Counted from the stretch's first letter, positions 36,660-44,669 are shown. The stretch: 64,000 nucleotides of DNA from Nocardioides baekrokdamisoli (GCF_003945325.1 NZ_AP019307.1:124001-188000), one strand, 5' to 3'. Numbers and translations: made by a program. The notes: a model not told the origin generated them from the sequence alone.

Positions 36660-37453
36660 ACTCTGCGGCATCCCCAGGCACCGCCACCGGGCTGGAGCGC
36701 GTACGCGTGACTCGGTATGTGACGCCGCTTCGCGAGGGCGGCAGCCTCCCCGGCATCGTCGAGGGCGCTGACCTCGGGACCTACGTCTGCAAGTTCCGGG
36801 GAGCAGGCCAAGGTGTTCGGGTGCTGGTCGCTGAGGTCATCGCGAGCGGCATCGCGCGGGCACTCCGCATCGCCACACCGCGGTTGGTGGAGTTGGATCT
36901 GGATCCCGCGATCGCGCGCTATGAAGCTGACGAAGAGGTCCAGGACCTCCTGCGTGCGTCGGTAGGCAGCAACCTGGGCATCGACTTCCTTCCAGGTGCG
37001 TTCGGCTTCGACGGGGCCGGACAGGTGGACGCGCAGGACGCGGCCGCCATCCTGTGGCTCGATGCGTTCATCGCCAATGTCGATCGCAGCTTCCGCAACC
37101 CGAATCTGCTGGTGTGGGGCGGTCGGCTGTGGGCGATCGACCACGGCGCAAGTCTCTACTTCCATCACGGCTGGTCCGGCGGCGTGACCGATCCGCAGCG
37201 ATTTGCTGACCTCGCGTGGTCGGCGGACGACCACGTCCTCCGTGAGTACCTGCCACAACTGGCCGAGACCGATGCGCGGCTCCGGCCGATGCTCGACGAG
37301 CAGATGCTGATCGACATCGTGGGAGAGATCCCGGAGGAATGGCTCGAGCCGGTGCCTGGGGCCGAGACGACGGAGGACGTGCGGAGTGCGTACGTGTACT
37401 TCCTGACCGCTCGGCTGGCGAGCCGGGCGTGGCTCCCTGAGGTCACCGCATGA
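36656..37453 (+). CDS. HipA-like kinase (HipA_2 family)
   Basis: 265 residues resembling the kinase part of HipA without its N-terminal HipB-binding subdomain. Visible kinase residues: Lys46 in GTYVCKFRGAGQG (ATP), catalytic Asp143 and Asn148 in NVDRSFRNPNLL, and metal Asp162 in AIDHGASLYF, so it looks active. HipA proper phosphorylates glutamyl-tRNA synthetase in toxin-antitoxin systems; here no HipB-like antitoxin is adjacent. The partner is instead DUF3037, overlapped by four bases, a pairing seen in many bacteria. The start overlaps recX, so the pair probably answers to the recA SOS promoter. Target unknown. Confidence 0.85.
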   Translation: MNSAASPGTATGLERVRVTRYVTPLREGGSLPGIVEGADLGTYVCKFRGAGQGVRVLVAEVIASGIARALRIATPRLVELDLDPAIARYEADEEVQDLLRASVGSNLGIDFLPGAFGFDGAGQVDAQDAAAILWLDAFIANVDRSFRNPNLLVWGGRLWAIDHGASLYFHHGWSGGVTDPQRFADLAWSADDHVLREYLPQLAETDARLRPMLDEQMLIDIVGEIPEEWLEPVPGAETTEDVRSAYVYFLTARLASRAWLPEVTA

Positions 37454-37860
37454 GTCCGTACCAGTACGTGACCCTGAGGTGCGTACCGCGGCCGGATCGC
37501 GAGGAGTTCCTCAACGTGGGAGTCGTGCTGTTCTGCGAGGACGAGCAGTTCCTCGGGGTTGCCTCGGAACTGGACGAGGAGCGGGTCCGAGCGTTCGCTC
37601 CCGACCTGGACATCGCCCGGCTTCGTGATTCGCTGCAGGCGATCCGTCGGGTATGCGCCGGCTCGGCACACCATGGCTACGAGATCGGCGTGCGGGCGAC
37701 CGCGTACGGCACCCGGCAACTGGCGGATACTCCGTCGGCTCGCTTCGGCCTGCTCAAGGCGCCCCGCAGCACGGTTCTGCAGCCTGGTCCCGTGCACGGC
37801 GGCATGACCGACGATGCCCAGGCCGAGTTGCAACACCTGCTCGGTCGCCTCGTCGGCTGA
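37450..37860 (+). CDS. DUF3037 protein, partner of the HipA-like kinase
   Basis: 136 residues: YQYVTLRCVPRPDREEFLNVGVVLFCEDEQFLGV is the DUF3037 N-terminal signature. No catalytic motif or membrane segment is visible. It begins within the kinase stop (ATGA), so the two are made in fixed ratio and may bind one another. The obvious hypotheses are an inhibitor, adaptor or substrate of the kinase; sequence alone does not choose. Confidence 0.85.
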   Translation: MSPYQYVTLRCVPRPDREEFLNVGVVLFCEDEQFLGVASELDEERVRAFAPDLDIARLRDSLQAIRRVCAGSAHHGYEIGVRATAYGTRQLADTPSARFGLLKAPRSTVLQPGPVHGGMTDDAQAELQHLLGRLVG

Positions 37861-37890
37861 CACCGCGTCCGCGGGCAGGCCCGCCATCGC

Positions 37891-37896
37891 TAGGCT
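37891..37896 (+). promoter_or_regulatory. -10 TAGGCT for plsC (leaderless)
   Basis: TAGGCT ends six bases before the ATG at 37903. Confidence 0.6.
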
Positions 37897-37902
37897 CGAG
37901 AG

Positions 37903-38478
37903 ATGAGGATCCGACCCGCCATCGCCCGCTTCCTACTCAGGGTGACGGGGTGGAAGTTGGTCGGCACCCTCCCGCCACGAGGCATCTTCGTGGGCGCGCC
38001 ACACACCTCCAACTGGGACTGGGTGGTGATGCTGCTGATCGTGTGGAGCAATCGCACCCAACCGCAGGCGCTGATCAAGCAGGAGTTCTTCTCCGGGCCG
38101 TTCGGACCGATCCTGCGCGCCACGGGCGGCGTTCCGTTGGACCGCGCGAACCCGGGCGAGACCGTACGGGCGCTCCTGAAGGCAGCGGAGGGCGCAGACG
38201 AGTTCCAGTTGACCCTCGCGGCTGAAGGCACCCGCAGCAAGGGCGAGTACTGGAAGTCGGGCTTCTACCGGATCGCACAGCAGACCGGCCTGCCGATCGT
38301 CCTGGGATTCGTCGACGGTCCGACGCGTACGCTCGGAGTCGGGCCGAGCATCGTCCCGTCGGGCGACGTCGTGGCCGACATGGACCGCATCCGCGCCTTC
38401 TATGCCGACAAGCGGGGGATACGCCCGGAGAACCGGACGGAGCCCCGCCTCCGCGAGGAAGCCGACCGTTCGCTCTGA
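37903..38478 (+). CDS. PlsC-family acyltransferase
   Basis: 191 residues of the 1-acylglycerol-3-phosphate acyltransferase fold. The HX4D catalytic pair is His34 and Asp39 (PHTSNWDW), followed by GGVPLDR and the acceptor site AAEGTRSKGEYWKSGFYRIA, then GLPIVLGFVD. At 191 residues, without N-terminal membrane helices, it is the short variant common in actinobacteria and may act on other polar lipids. The leaderless ATG is set by TAGGCT six bases upstream. Converges with the chelatase gene across two hairpins. Confidence 0.88.
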   Translation: MRIRPAIARFLLRVTGWKLVGTLPPRGIFVGAPHTSNWDWVVMLLIVWSNRTQPQALIKQEFFSGPFGPILRATGGVPLDRANPGETVRALLKAAEGADEFQLTLAAEGTRSKGEYWKSGFYRIAQQTGLPIVLGFVDGPTRTLGVGPSIVPSGDVVADMDRIRAFYADKRGIRPENRTEPRLREEADRSL

Positions 38479-38480
38479 TC

Positions 38481-38513
38481 GGTCCGGGCTCGCCGGACCA
38501 GCCAGCGGTGGCT
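38481..38513. terminator. Two adjacent hairpins between convergent genes
   Basis: GGTCCGG / CCGGACC (38481-38499, loop GCTCG) and AGCCA / TGGCT (38500-38513, loop GCGG), between the ends of the acyltransferase gene and the chelatase gene. The first is the stronger terminator candidate. Confidence 0.65.
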
Positions 38514-39256
38514 CAGACAGGGACCAGTTCGACTGCGCCGACGGCGAAGCGCGCCAGGATGGTCCGGGCCACCTCGGGGTGAGCGCCGAGCGGCTCCGAC
38601 ACGGCCACCGCACCGGCCTCGAGGGCGAGCTCTGCCGCGACATCGGCGAGCTTGCCCGGCGCGAGGAAGAGGGAGGCGACCGCGATGTGGCGACGTCCCT
38701 CGCCGCGGAACGCGCGTACCGCCTCACCCGTCGCCGGCGGCGTCGTGGCTGCGTACGCGGCTACGACGGGCAGCTTGTGGTGCGTTCCCCAGATGCGTGC
38801 CAGTCGGGCGACGGCCTGGGTGACGAGCGGATCGGCCGATCCCGCTGACGCGAGCACCAGTGCGTCGAGTTCGCGTACGCGGGCCGCTGACAGGGCGGCA
38901 CGGAGTCGCTCGTCGAGAACTTCGAGGAAGCGCGGCTCGAGACCGAGCACGTCGGTGACCCGGATCTGCAGGTGCGGGTGCGCGGCGAGCGCCGTCTCGA
39001 TGACCGTGGGAACGTCGACGGTGGCGTGGAACGCCTCCGTGAGCAGCAGCGGGACGACCACGATCTCCTCGTGACCCTTCTTCGCCAGCCGGTCGATGAC
39101 CGTGGCGAAGGAAGGCTTGGCGAGGTCGAGGTACGCGCCCTCGATGGTCAGATCCGGTCGCTGCGAACGAAGTTCGGCGATGAGCGCCTGGATCGTCTGG
39201 GCAGCGCGAGGGTCACGCGAGCCGTGAGCCAGTGCTACGAGAGCCGGTGCTGTCAT
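38513..39256 (-). CDS. Sirohydrochlorin chelatase, CbiX/SirB type
   Basis: Inserts iron (or cobalt) into sirohydrochlorin. 247 residues with two CbiX half-domains; metal histidines His11 (LALAHGSRDPRA) and His77 (LLTEAFHATVDVP) are in the N-terminal half. It sits 61 bases downstream of cysH and sir. Sulfite reductase needs siroheme, so iron insertion for that enzyme is the most likely job. The ATG follows GGAAGGAACG. Cobalamin use is the alternative, but no cob genes are near. Confidence 0.9.
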   Translation of the reverse strand: MTAPALVALAHGSRDPRAAQTIQALIAELRSQRPDLTIEGAYLDLAKPSFATVIDRLAKKGHEEIVVVPLLLTEAFHATVDVPTVIETALAAHPHLQIRVTDVLGLEPRFLEVLDERLRAALSAARVRELDALVLASAGSADPLVTQAVARLARIWGTHHKLPVVAAYAATTPPATGEAVRAFRGEGRRHIAVASLFLAPGKLADVAAELALEAGAVAVSEPLGAHPEVARTILARFAVGAVELVPV

Positions 39257-39317
39257 GACGCGTCGTTCCTTCCTGTGCGAGTGCAGTCTCAGGCGTGTCT
39301 GCGGTGGGAGCCGAGGC

Positions 39318-40067
39318 TCAGGTGTGGATGCCGCATTCGGTCTTGTTGGAGCCAGCCCAGCGGCCGCTGCGCGGGTCCTCACCCGGAGCGACACGGCGGG
39401 TGCACGGCTCGCAACCGATCGACGGGTAGCCGTCGTAGGCCAGCGGGTTGACGAGGATTCCGTTCTCGGCGATGTAACGCTCGATGTCGTCGTCGCTCCA
39501 GCGTGCGATGGGGGACACCTTCACCTTCTGGCGCTTGGCATCCCAGTCCAGCACCGGAGCGATGACACGGTTGCGGGTCTCCGCACGACGCAGGCCCGTG
39601 GCCCAGGCGTCGTAGTTGCCGAGGGCGGCATTGAGCGGGTCGACCTTCCGCAGCTTGCAGCACAGGTCCGTGTCACGGTTGAACAGGTCCTTGCCGTACT
39701 CGGCGTCCTGCTCGGCGACCGTCTGGCGCGGGGTGATGTTGATCAGCGTCACCGGCATCGTGGCCGCCACTGCATCGCGGGTGCCGATCGTCTCGATGAA
39801 GTGATAGCCGGTGTCCAGGAACAGCAGATCGATCCCGGGGACCGCCTTGGAGGCAAGATCGGCCACCACGGCATCGCCCATCGATGACGCCACCGCGAAC
39901 CTGTCGCCGAACGTCCCGGCGGCCCATTCGATGATGGCCGATGCCGGTGCCGCCTCGAGCTCTGCGGCCCAGATGGACACCAGTTCGCGCAGTTCCTCAG
40001 GGGTACGCCCGGAAGCCTCCGTGCCACGGGCAGCGCGAGCCAGTTCGGTGGCGGCAGTGGTTGTCAT
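39318..40067 (-). CDS. cysH: Adenylyl-sulfate (APS) reductase, CysH family
   Basis: Reduces activated sulfate to sulfite. 249 residues: PP-loop region SSMGDAVVADL, the iron-sulfur ligands Cys136-Cys137 and Cys219, Cys222 (DLCCKLRK and GCEPCTRR), and the C-terminal catalytic Cys245 in TECGIHT. The CC...CxxC cluster is present, so by family rules it uses APS rather than PAPS. It overlaps sir by four bases (ATGA) and shares the leader upstream of sir. Confidence 0.95.
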   Translation of the reverse strand: MTTTAATELARAARGTEASGRTPEELRELVSIWAAELEAAPASAIIEWAAGTFGDRFAVASSMGDAVVADLASKAVPGIDLLFLDTGYHFIETIGTRDAVAATMPVTLINITPRQTVAEQDAEYGKDLFNRDTDLCCKLRKVDPLNAALGNYDAWATGLRRAETRNRVIAPVLDWDAKRQKVKVSPIARWSDDDIERYIAENGILVNPLAYDGYPSIGCEPCTRRVAPGEDPRSGRWAGSNKTECGIHT

Positions 40068-41785
40068 GATGTCGTCTCCAACACCACATCGCCCCGCACA
40101 AATTCCTCATCGGCGCGCAGCACCCACGTGGTGAAGGTCTCGCCGGCTTCGCGCTGGGCGAGGTAATTGGTGACCAGAGCCGTCACGTAGTCGTCCAGGC
40201 CCTTGCTGGTCACCTTGTGCGCACGGAGCTTGCGACCGAAGTTCGCCTGGGCACCCAGCGCACCGCCGAGGTGCACCTGGAAGCCCTCGACCTGGTTGCC
40301 TTCGTCATCGAGAACGAGCTGGCCCTTGAGGCCGATGTCCGCGGACTGCGTACGTGCGCAGGCGTTCGGGCAGCCGTTCACGTTGACAGTGATCGGGGTG
40401 TCGAGGCCCGGGAAGCGCTTCTCGAGCTCGTTGATCAGGTCGAACGAGCGCTGCTTGGTGTCGACGATCGCCAGCTTGCAGAACTCGATGCCGGTGCAGG
40501 CCATCGTGTTGCGGCGCCAGTTGGACGGGCGTGCCGACAGGCCGACGACGTCGAGATCGTCGAGCAGGGCGTCGACCACCGTCGCCTCGACCCCGATCAG
40601 GACGATCTTCTGGTACGGCGTGAGCCGGGCTCCGGCGACGCCGTGCTTGTCCATGACGTCGGCGAGGGCCAGCAGCAGCGTCCCCGAGACGCGGCCGACC
40701 GTCGGCGCGATGCCGACGTACTTCTTGCCGTCCTTCTGGTCGTGCACGCCGATGTGATCGCGGTGACCCAGCGGCGAGGCCGGCGACTCGAGCGAGACCA
40801 GTTCCTTGCCGAGGTACTCCTTCTCGAGCACCTCGCGGAACTTCTCCACGCCCCAGTCGGCGACCAGGAACTTCAGACGCGCCTTGGAGCGCAGACGGCG
40901 GTAGCCGTAGTCGCGGAAGATGCCGGCGACACCAGCCCAGACGTCCGCAACCTCATCGAGCGGGATCCAGACGCCCAACTTGCCGGCGAAGTGCGGGTTG
41001 ACCGAGAGTCCTCCGCCGACCCAGACGTCGAAGCCGGGGCCGTGCTCAGGGTGCACGGTGCCGACGAACGCCACGTCGTTGATCTCCGGGGCGGTGTCGT
41101 GCGACGGGTGGCCCGTCAGCGAGGTCTTGAACTTGCGGGGGAAGTTCGAGAACGCCGGGTCGCCGAGGTAGCGCCGCTTGATCTCCTCGAGCGCCGAGGT
41201 GCCGTCGATGATCTCGTCGGCAGCGATGCCAGCGACAGGGGAGCCCAGGAACGGACGCGGCGAGTCACCGCAGGCTTCGAGCGACTGGAGGCCCACGGAG
41301 TCGAGCTTGTCCCAGATCGTCGGGACGTCCTCGATCTCGATCCAGTGGTACTGGATGTTCTCGCGGTCGGTGACGTCTGCGGTGTCACGGGCATGATCGC
41401 GACCGATCTCACCCAGCGCGCGGACAGCAGCGGGCGACAGCAGCGCGCCGTCGGTGCGTACGCGCATCATGAAGTAGCGGTCGTCCAGCTCCTCCTCTTC
41501 GAGGATGGCCGTCTTGCCGCCGTCGATCCCGGGCTTGCGCTGGGTGTAGAGACCCATCCACCGGAAGCGGCCTCGCAGGTCGGCGGGGTCGATCGAGTCG
41601 AACCCCTTCTTCGAGTACGTGGCGATGATGCGGCCACGTACGTTCAGCGGGTCGTCGTCCTTCTTGGACTGCTCGTTCTTGTTGAGCGGCTCTGTGTAGC
41701 CGAGAGCCCACTGACCCTCACCGCGCTTGGGGCGGGGGATCTGCGTGAACTTCGCAAAGTCGGGCTTGTAGCGGCGATCAGCCAT
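40064..41785 (-). CDS. sir: Ferredoxin-dependent sulfite reductase
   Basis: Six-electron reduction of sulfite to sulfide with siroheme and a 4Fe-4S cluster. 573 residues: two parasite/sulfite-reductase repeats and the cluster/siroheme cysteines in MACTGIEFCKLA and NGCPNACARTQ. RTDGALLSPAAVRALGEIGRDH and DVTDRENIQYHWI are typical of the actinobacterial SirA/NirA group. Sulfite rather than nitrite is favoured because cysH is coupled to it and a sulfur-type leader peptide precedes it. The ATG at 41785 gives the family N-terminus MADRRYKPDFAKF. Confidence 0.94.
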   Translation of the reverse strand: MADRRYKPDFAKFTQIPRPKRGEGQWALGYTEPLNKNEQSKKDDDPLNVRGRIIATYSKKGFDSIDPADLRGRFRWMGLYTQRKPGIDGGKTAILEEEELDDRYFMMRVRTDGALLSPAAVRALGEIGRDHARDTADVTDRENIQYHWIEIEDVPTIWDKLDSVGLQSLEACGDSPRPFLGSPVAGIAADEIIDGTSALEEIKRRYLGDPAFSNFPRKFKTSLTGHPSHDTAPEINDVAFVGTVHPEHGPGFDVWVGGGLSVNPHFAGKLGVWIPLDEVADVWAGVAGIFRDYGYRRLRSKARLKFLVADWGVEKFREVLEKEYLGKELVSLESPASPLGHRDHIGVHDQKDGKKYVGIAPTVGRVSGTLLLALADVMDKHGVAGARLTPYQKIVLIGVEATVVDALLDDLDVVGLSARPSNWRRNTMACTGIEFCKLAIVDTKQRSFDLINELEKRFPGLDTPITVNVNGCPNACARTQSADIGLKGQLVLDDEGNQVEGFQVHLGGALGAQANFGRKLRAHKVTSKGLDDYVTALVTNYLAQREAGETFTTWVLRADEEFVRGDVVLETTS

Positions 41786-41871
41786 GCGGAGGCGGGTTCC
41801 TTCAGGGAGTGGACGCGGGGACGAACGTCTGCGGCTGCCGGGGCGAGTGCCCGTGGTGGCGTTGTGGCCGC
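41786..41871 (-). promoter_or_regulatory. Leader region with hairpin between leader peptide and sir
   Basis: 86 bases without a gene. A GGGC / GCCC hairpin with a GAGT-type loop (41841-41852) lies about 20 bases after the leader stop, and GAAGGAAC before the sir start can serve as ribosome site. The layout fits attenuation or coupling in which ribosome stalling at the leader's Cys codon changes folding. Mechanism inferred. Confidence 0.45.
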
Positions 41872-41961
41872 TCAGGAGAGCCAACAGATCGCGCTGCGTA
41901 CGCGCCCGTAGTCCACGTGGCGACGAGCCACGAGGTGTACGTGGGTTGCAGGCGAGACCAT
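41872..41961 (-). CDS. Sulfur-metabolism leader peptide (29 aa)
   Basis: Short coding sequence ending [18 protein letters not shown]. The RRHVDxxRVxSAxC pattern is the signature of actinobacterial putative leader peptides that precede sulfate/cysteine genes, where translation through the Cys codon senses cysteine. Cys26 is followed by Trp-Leu-Ser-stop. ATG at 41961; a weak GAGACT seven bases upstream would make it leaderless, as for the mycobacterial examples. It lies 86 bases upstream of sir and would sense cysteine for the sir-cysH-chelatase unit. Confidence 0.8.
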   Translation of the reverse strand: MVSPATHVHLVARRHVDYGRVRSAICWLS

Positions 41962-42045
41962 GTCAAGCAGTCTCACGCCTCGGACGGGTGTTCTCCAAAT
42001 CGTGATCCCATGTGGTGAGACCCGCGTCCGCCATATGGACGGTCT

Positions 42046-42116
42046 GGTTTCGACAGGCTCAACCGACGGCTCCGCTGGCTCAAGCAACGACACCGTTGGT
42101 CGAGCCCGTCGAGACC
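42046..42116. repeat. Palindromic intergenic repeat (GGTTTCGACAGGCTC type)
   Basis: The left arm starts GGTTTCGACAGGCTCAACC (42046-42064). The right arm ends GGTCGAGCCCGTCGAGACC (42098-42116). They are inverted copies with four mismatches over 24 positions, around a short centre. Sequences of this kind recur in intergenic spaces of many actinobacteria. It directly abuts the glyA promoter. Confidence 0.75.
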
Positions 42117-42120
42117 TCAC

Positions 42121-42126
42121 TAAGAT
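42121..42126 (+). promoter_or_regulatory. -10 TAAGAT for glyA (leaderless)
   Basis: TAAGAT ends seven bases before the glyA ATG. The -35 zone, about 42096-42101 (TTGGTC), is inside the right arm of the palindromic repeat. Confidence 0.6.
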
Positions 42127-42133
42127 CTGCTCC

Positions 42134-43576
42134 ATGGCTGACGTCTCCGCACTGACCAGTTCCGCGTACTCCCAGGCACTCGAGGTCATCGCCTCGGTCG
42201 AGCCGCGCATCGCCGAGGCGACGCGCCAGGAGCTCGCCGACCAGCGCGGCTCGCTCAAGCTCATCGCGTCGGAGAACTACGCCTCGCCGGCCGTGCTGAT
42301 GACCATGGGCACCTGGTTCTCCGACAAGTACGCCGAGGGCACCGTCGGTCACCGCTTCTACGCCGGCTGCCAGAACGTCGACACCGTCGAGACGATCGCA
42401 TCGGAGCACGCCAAGGAGCTGTTCGGCGCCGAGTACGCCTACGTGCAGCCCCATTCGGGCATCGACGCGAACCTGACGGCCTACTGGGCGATCCTGGCGC
42501 ACCGCGTCGAGGGCCCGTGGTTGCAGAACGCCGGCGTCAAGAACATGAACGACCTCAGTGAGGCCGACTGGGAGAAGCTCCGCAACGAGCTCGGCAACCA
42601 GCGCCTGCTCGGCATGAGCCTCGACGCGGGTGGGCACCTCACCCACGGCTTCCGCCCCAACATCAGCGGCAAGATGTTCCACCAGAACCAGTACGGCACC
42701 GACCCCGTGACGGGCCTGCTCGACTACGACGCCGTCGCCAAGAAGGTCAAGGAGTTCAAGCCGCTCATCCTCGTTGCCGGTTACTCCGCGTACCCGCGCC
42801 GCGTGAACTTCGCCAAGATGCGCGAGATCGCCGACTCGGTCGGGGCGACCCTGATGGTCGACATGGCGCACTTCGCCGGGCTCGTCGCCGGCAAGGTCTT
42901 CACCGGTGAGGAGAACCCGGTCCCGTACGCGCACGTCGTCACCTCGACCTCGCACAAGTCGCTCCGTGGTCCGCGCGGCGGCTTCATCCTCGCCACCGAG
43001 GAGTACGCCCCGTCCGTCGACCGTGGCTGCCCGATGGTGCTCGGCGGTCCGCTCTCGCACGTGATGGCTGCCAAGGCGGTTGCCTTCGCCGAGGCGAAGA
43101 CCGAGTCGTTCCAGACGTACGCGCAGAACGTCGCCGACAACGCCCAGTCGCTGGCCGGCGGCTTCCTGTCGCGCGGCGCGAAGCTCGTGACCGGCGGCAC
43201 CGACAACCACATCGTGCTGCTCGACGTCACCTCCTTCGGCCTCACCGGTCGTCAAGCCGAGTCGGCGCTGCTCGACGCCGGCGTCGTCACCAACCGCAAC
43301 TCGGTCCCGTCCGACCCGAATGGTGCCTGGTACACCTCCGGCATCCGCTTCGGCACGCCCGCGCTCACCACCCGCGGCTTCGGCCACGACGAGTTCGACA
43401 AGGTCGCCGAGCTCGTCGTCGACGTCCTGAAGAACACCACCCCGAACGCCACCAAGGACGGGGCCGCGTCCAAGGCCACCTACACGCTGGCGGACGGAGT
43501 CGCAGCGCGTACAAAGGGTGCCTCGGCGGAGATGCTGGACAAGAACCCCCTCTACCCGGGCCTCGAGCTCAGCTGA
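42134..43576 (+). CDS. glyA: Serine hydroxymethyltransferase, long form
   Basis: PLP enzyme interconverting serine and glycine and charging tetrahydrofolate, supplying methylene-THF for ThyA and linking to GcvT. 480 residues against about 420 for the common form. PLP Lys275 is in [13 protein letters not shown], and [13 protein letters not shown] and [13 protein letters not shown] are conserved. The extra length is mainly an insert at about 119-185 ([27 protein letters not shown] and following), characteristic of a minority actinobacterial subgroup. The ATG is set by TAAGAT seven bases upstream. Its TGA stop is part of TGACGGAGCG, a sequence repeated 21 bases later at the start of an 83-bp element. 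Confidence 0.95.
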   Translation: MADVSALTSSAYSQALEVIASVEPRIAEATRQELADQRGSLKLIASENYASPAVLMTMGTWFSDKYAEGTVGHRFYAGCQNVDTVETIASEHAKELFGAEYAYVQPHSGIDANLTAYWAILAHRVEGPWLQNAGVKNMNDLSEADWEKLRNELGNQRLLGMSLDAGGHLTHGFRPNISGKMFHQNQYGTDPVTGLLDYDAVAKKVKEFKPLILVAGYSAYPRRVNFAKMREIADSVGATLMVDMAHFAGLVAGKVFTGEENPVPYAHVVTSTSHKSLRGPRGGFILATEEYAPSVDRGCPMVLGGPLSHVMAAKAVAFAEAKTESFQTYAQNVADNAQSLAGGFLSRGAKLVTGGTDNHIVLLDVTSFGLTGRQAESALLDAGVVTNRNSVPSDPNGAWYTSGIRFGTPALTTRGFGHDEFDKVAELVVDVLKNTTPNATKDGAASKATYTLADGVAARTKGASAEMLDKNPLYPGLELS

Positions 43577-43604
43577 CGGAGCGTGGAACTGGCCTGACGG
43601 AGCG
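43573..43604 (+). repeat. Direct repeat CTGACGGAGCG across the glyA stop
   Basis: CTGACGGAGCG at 43573-43583 contains the glyA stop and recurs at 43594-43604, where it forms the left end of the 83-bp element. The period is 21 bases. Confidence 0.75.
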
Positions 43605-43689
43605 CCTGCGGCGTTGCTCTTCGGTCGCGGGCCCGCGAGGCCCGCTTCCCTCCGGCGCCTTGCATTCGCACGCGTCAGGCCAGTTCCAC
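43583..43689. repeat. 83-bp repeat (copy 2) with flanking inverted arms after glyA
   Basis: The core at 43595-43677 begins TGACGG and ends CGTCA. The inner hairpin is GCGGGCC / GGCCCGC, so relative to copy 1 an A-T pair is replaced by G-C. Arms GTGGAACTGGCC (43583-43594) and GGCCAGTTCCAC (43678-43689) pair perfectly and extend the terminal pairing to 17 bp. Core length equals copy 1, and 70 of 83 positions match. Confidence 0.85.
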
Positions 43690-43756
43690 TTGCACGCGGG
43701 CCAGCCGGCCTTGACAGAAGGGGTTCGCGCACGCGCGAGTAACCGGTGCTCGGGCC

Positions 43757-43762
43757 TAGCCT
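43757..43762 (+). promoter_or_regulatory. Candidate -10 TAGCCT for the CitE-like gene
   Basis: TAGCCT 32 bases before the ATG at 43794, giving a leader of about 25 bases that contains GAGAG. Confidence 0.45.
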
Positions 43763-43793
43763 CGAGATTCACCCTCTTGAGAGCGAATCCGCG

Positions 43794-44663
43794 ATGAACC
43801 ACAGCGCCGACCTGACCGACCGCCGAGCCGTACGGGAGAAGGATCGGGTCGACGCTGCGCACGCACGCAGTTGGCAACTCGTGAACGCGCTGTGGGCCGA
43901 CCAGTACGACGCGGCGCAGTTGGGTCGGGCGGACGCGGTGATCCTCGACATCGAGGACGCGGTCGACGACTCGAAGAAGGACCTGGCTCGCGAGTACGTC
44001 GTGGAATGGTTGGGCGGGGGAGGCACTGCCTGGGTCCGGATCAATGACGTCACGACCGATGCCTGGCGCGCCGATGTCGAGGCGTTGGCCGGCCTGACTG
44101 GGTTGGCGGGCGTCGTACTGGCCAAGGCCGAGTCCGCCGCGAGCGTCACGGAGACGTTCCGAGCCTTGGGCGGAACCACGCCGGTGACCGCACTCGTCGA
44201 GTCTGCGCTCGGTGTGGAGGAAGCGGTCGGGATCGCCCGGGCGGAGGGAGCCTTCCGGCTCGCTTTCGGGGGCGGCGACTACCGCAAGGACACCGGGGCC
44301 GAGAACACGCCGCTCGCGATGGCGTACCCGCGCAGCCGCCTGGTGGTGGCCTCGAAGATCGGCGGTCTGACGGGCCCGATCGACACTCCCACGGTGTCCT
44401 CGACCCACGGCGTCATTCGCGAACAGTGCGCGGACGGGGTCTCCATGGGCATGACCGGCAAGTTGTGCCTGGACGGTGAGCAGCCCGTCGTGATCAATGA
44501 GTCGATGAGCCCGACCTCGGCGGACGTCGCCTGGGCAGTCGGTTTCGTGGAGTCGTTCGAGGCCGGCGGGCGTGTCATCCGGGACGGGTCCGACAAGCCC
44601 CGTCTTGCTCGTGCCGAGATGATCCTGCTGCGGGCCGACTACTTCCGCATCTCTCTCGGCTGA
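43794..44663 (+). CDS. HpcH/HpaI aldolase, CitE-like CoA-ester lyase
   Basis: 289 residues of the citrate-lyase beta-subunit fold: ARSWQLVNALWADQYDAAQLGRADAVILDIEDAVDD supplies the metal acids, VTALVESALGVEEAVGIA the CoA/metal region, and FGGGDYRKDTGAENTPLAMAYPRSRLVVASKIGG the family core. There is no citF or citD nearby, so it is not part of a citrate lyase complex; malyl-, citramalyl- or methylmalyl-CoA lyase/thioesterase activity is the family range. ATG at 43794. Followed by a strong hairpin. Confidence 0.85.
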   Translation: MNHSADLTDRRAVREKDRVDAAHARSWQLVNALWADQYDAAQLGRADAVILDIEDAVDDSKKDLAREYVVEWLGGGGTAWVRINDVTTDAWRADVEALAGLTGLAGVVLAKAESAASVTETFRALGGTTPVTALVESALGVEEAVGIARAEGAFRLAFGGGDYRKDTGAENTPLAMAYPRSRLVVASKIGGLTGPIDTPTVSSTHGVIREQCADGVSMGMTGKLCLDGEQPVVINESMSPTSADVAWAVGFVESFEAGGRVIRDGSDKPRLARAEMILLRADYFRISLG

Positions 44664-44669
44664 GCACCG

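Noticed and set aside
41960..42133. 58-residue N-terminal extension of GlyA
   Set aside because: It is translated palindromic repeat and promoter; TAAGAT lies just before the true ATG.
42080..43732. 550-codon frame opposite glyA
   Set aside because: Arg/Glu/Val/Leu-rich shadow of a high-GC gene; glyA is certain.
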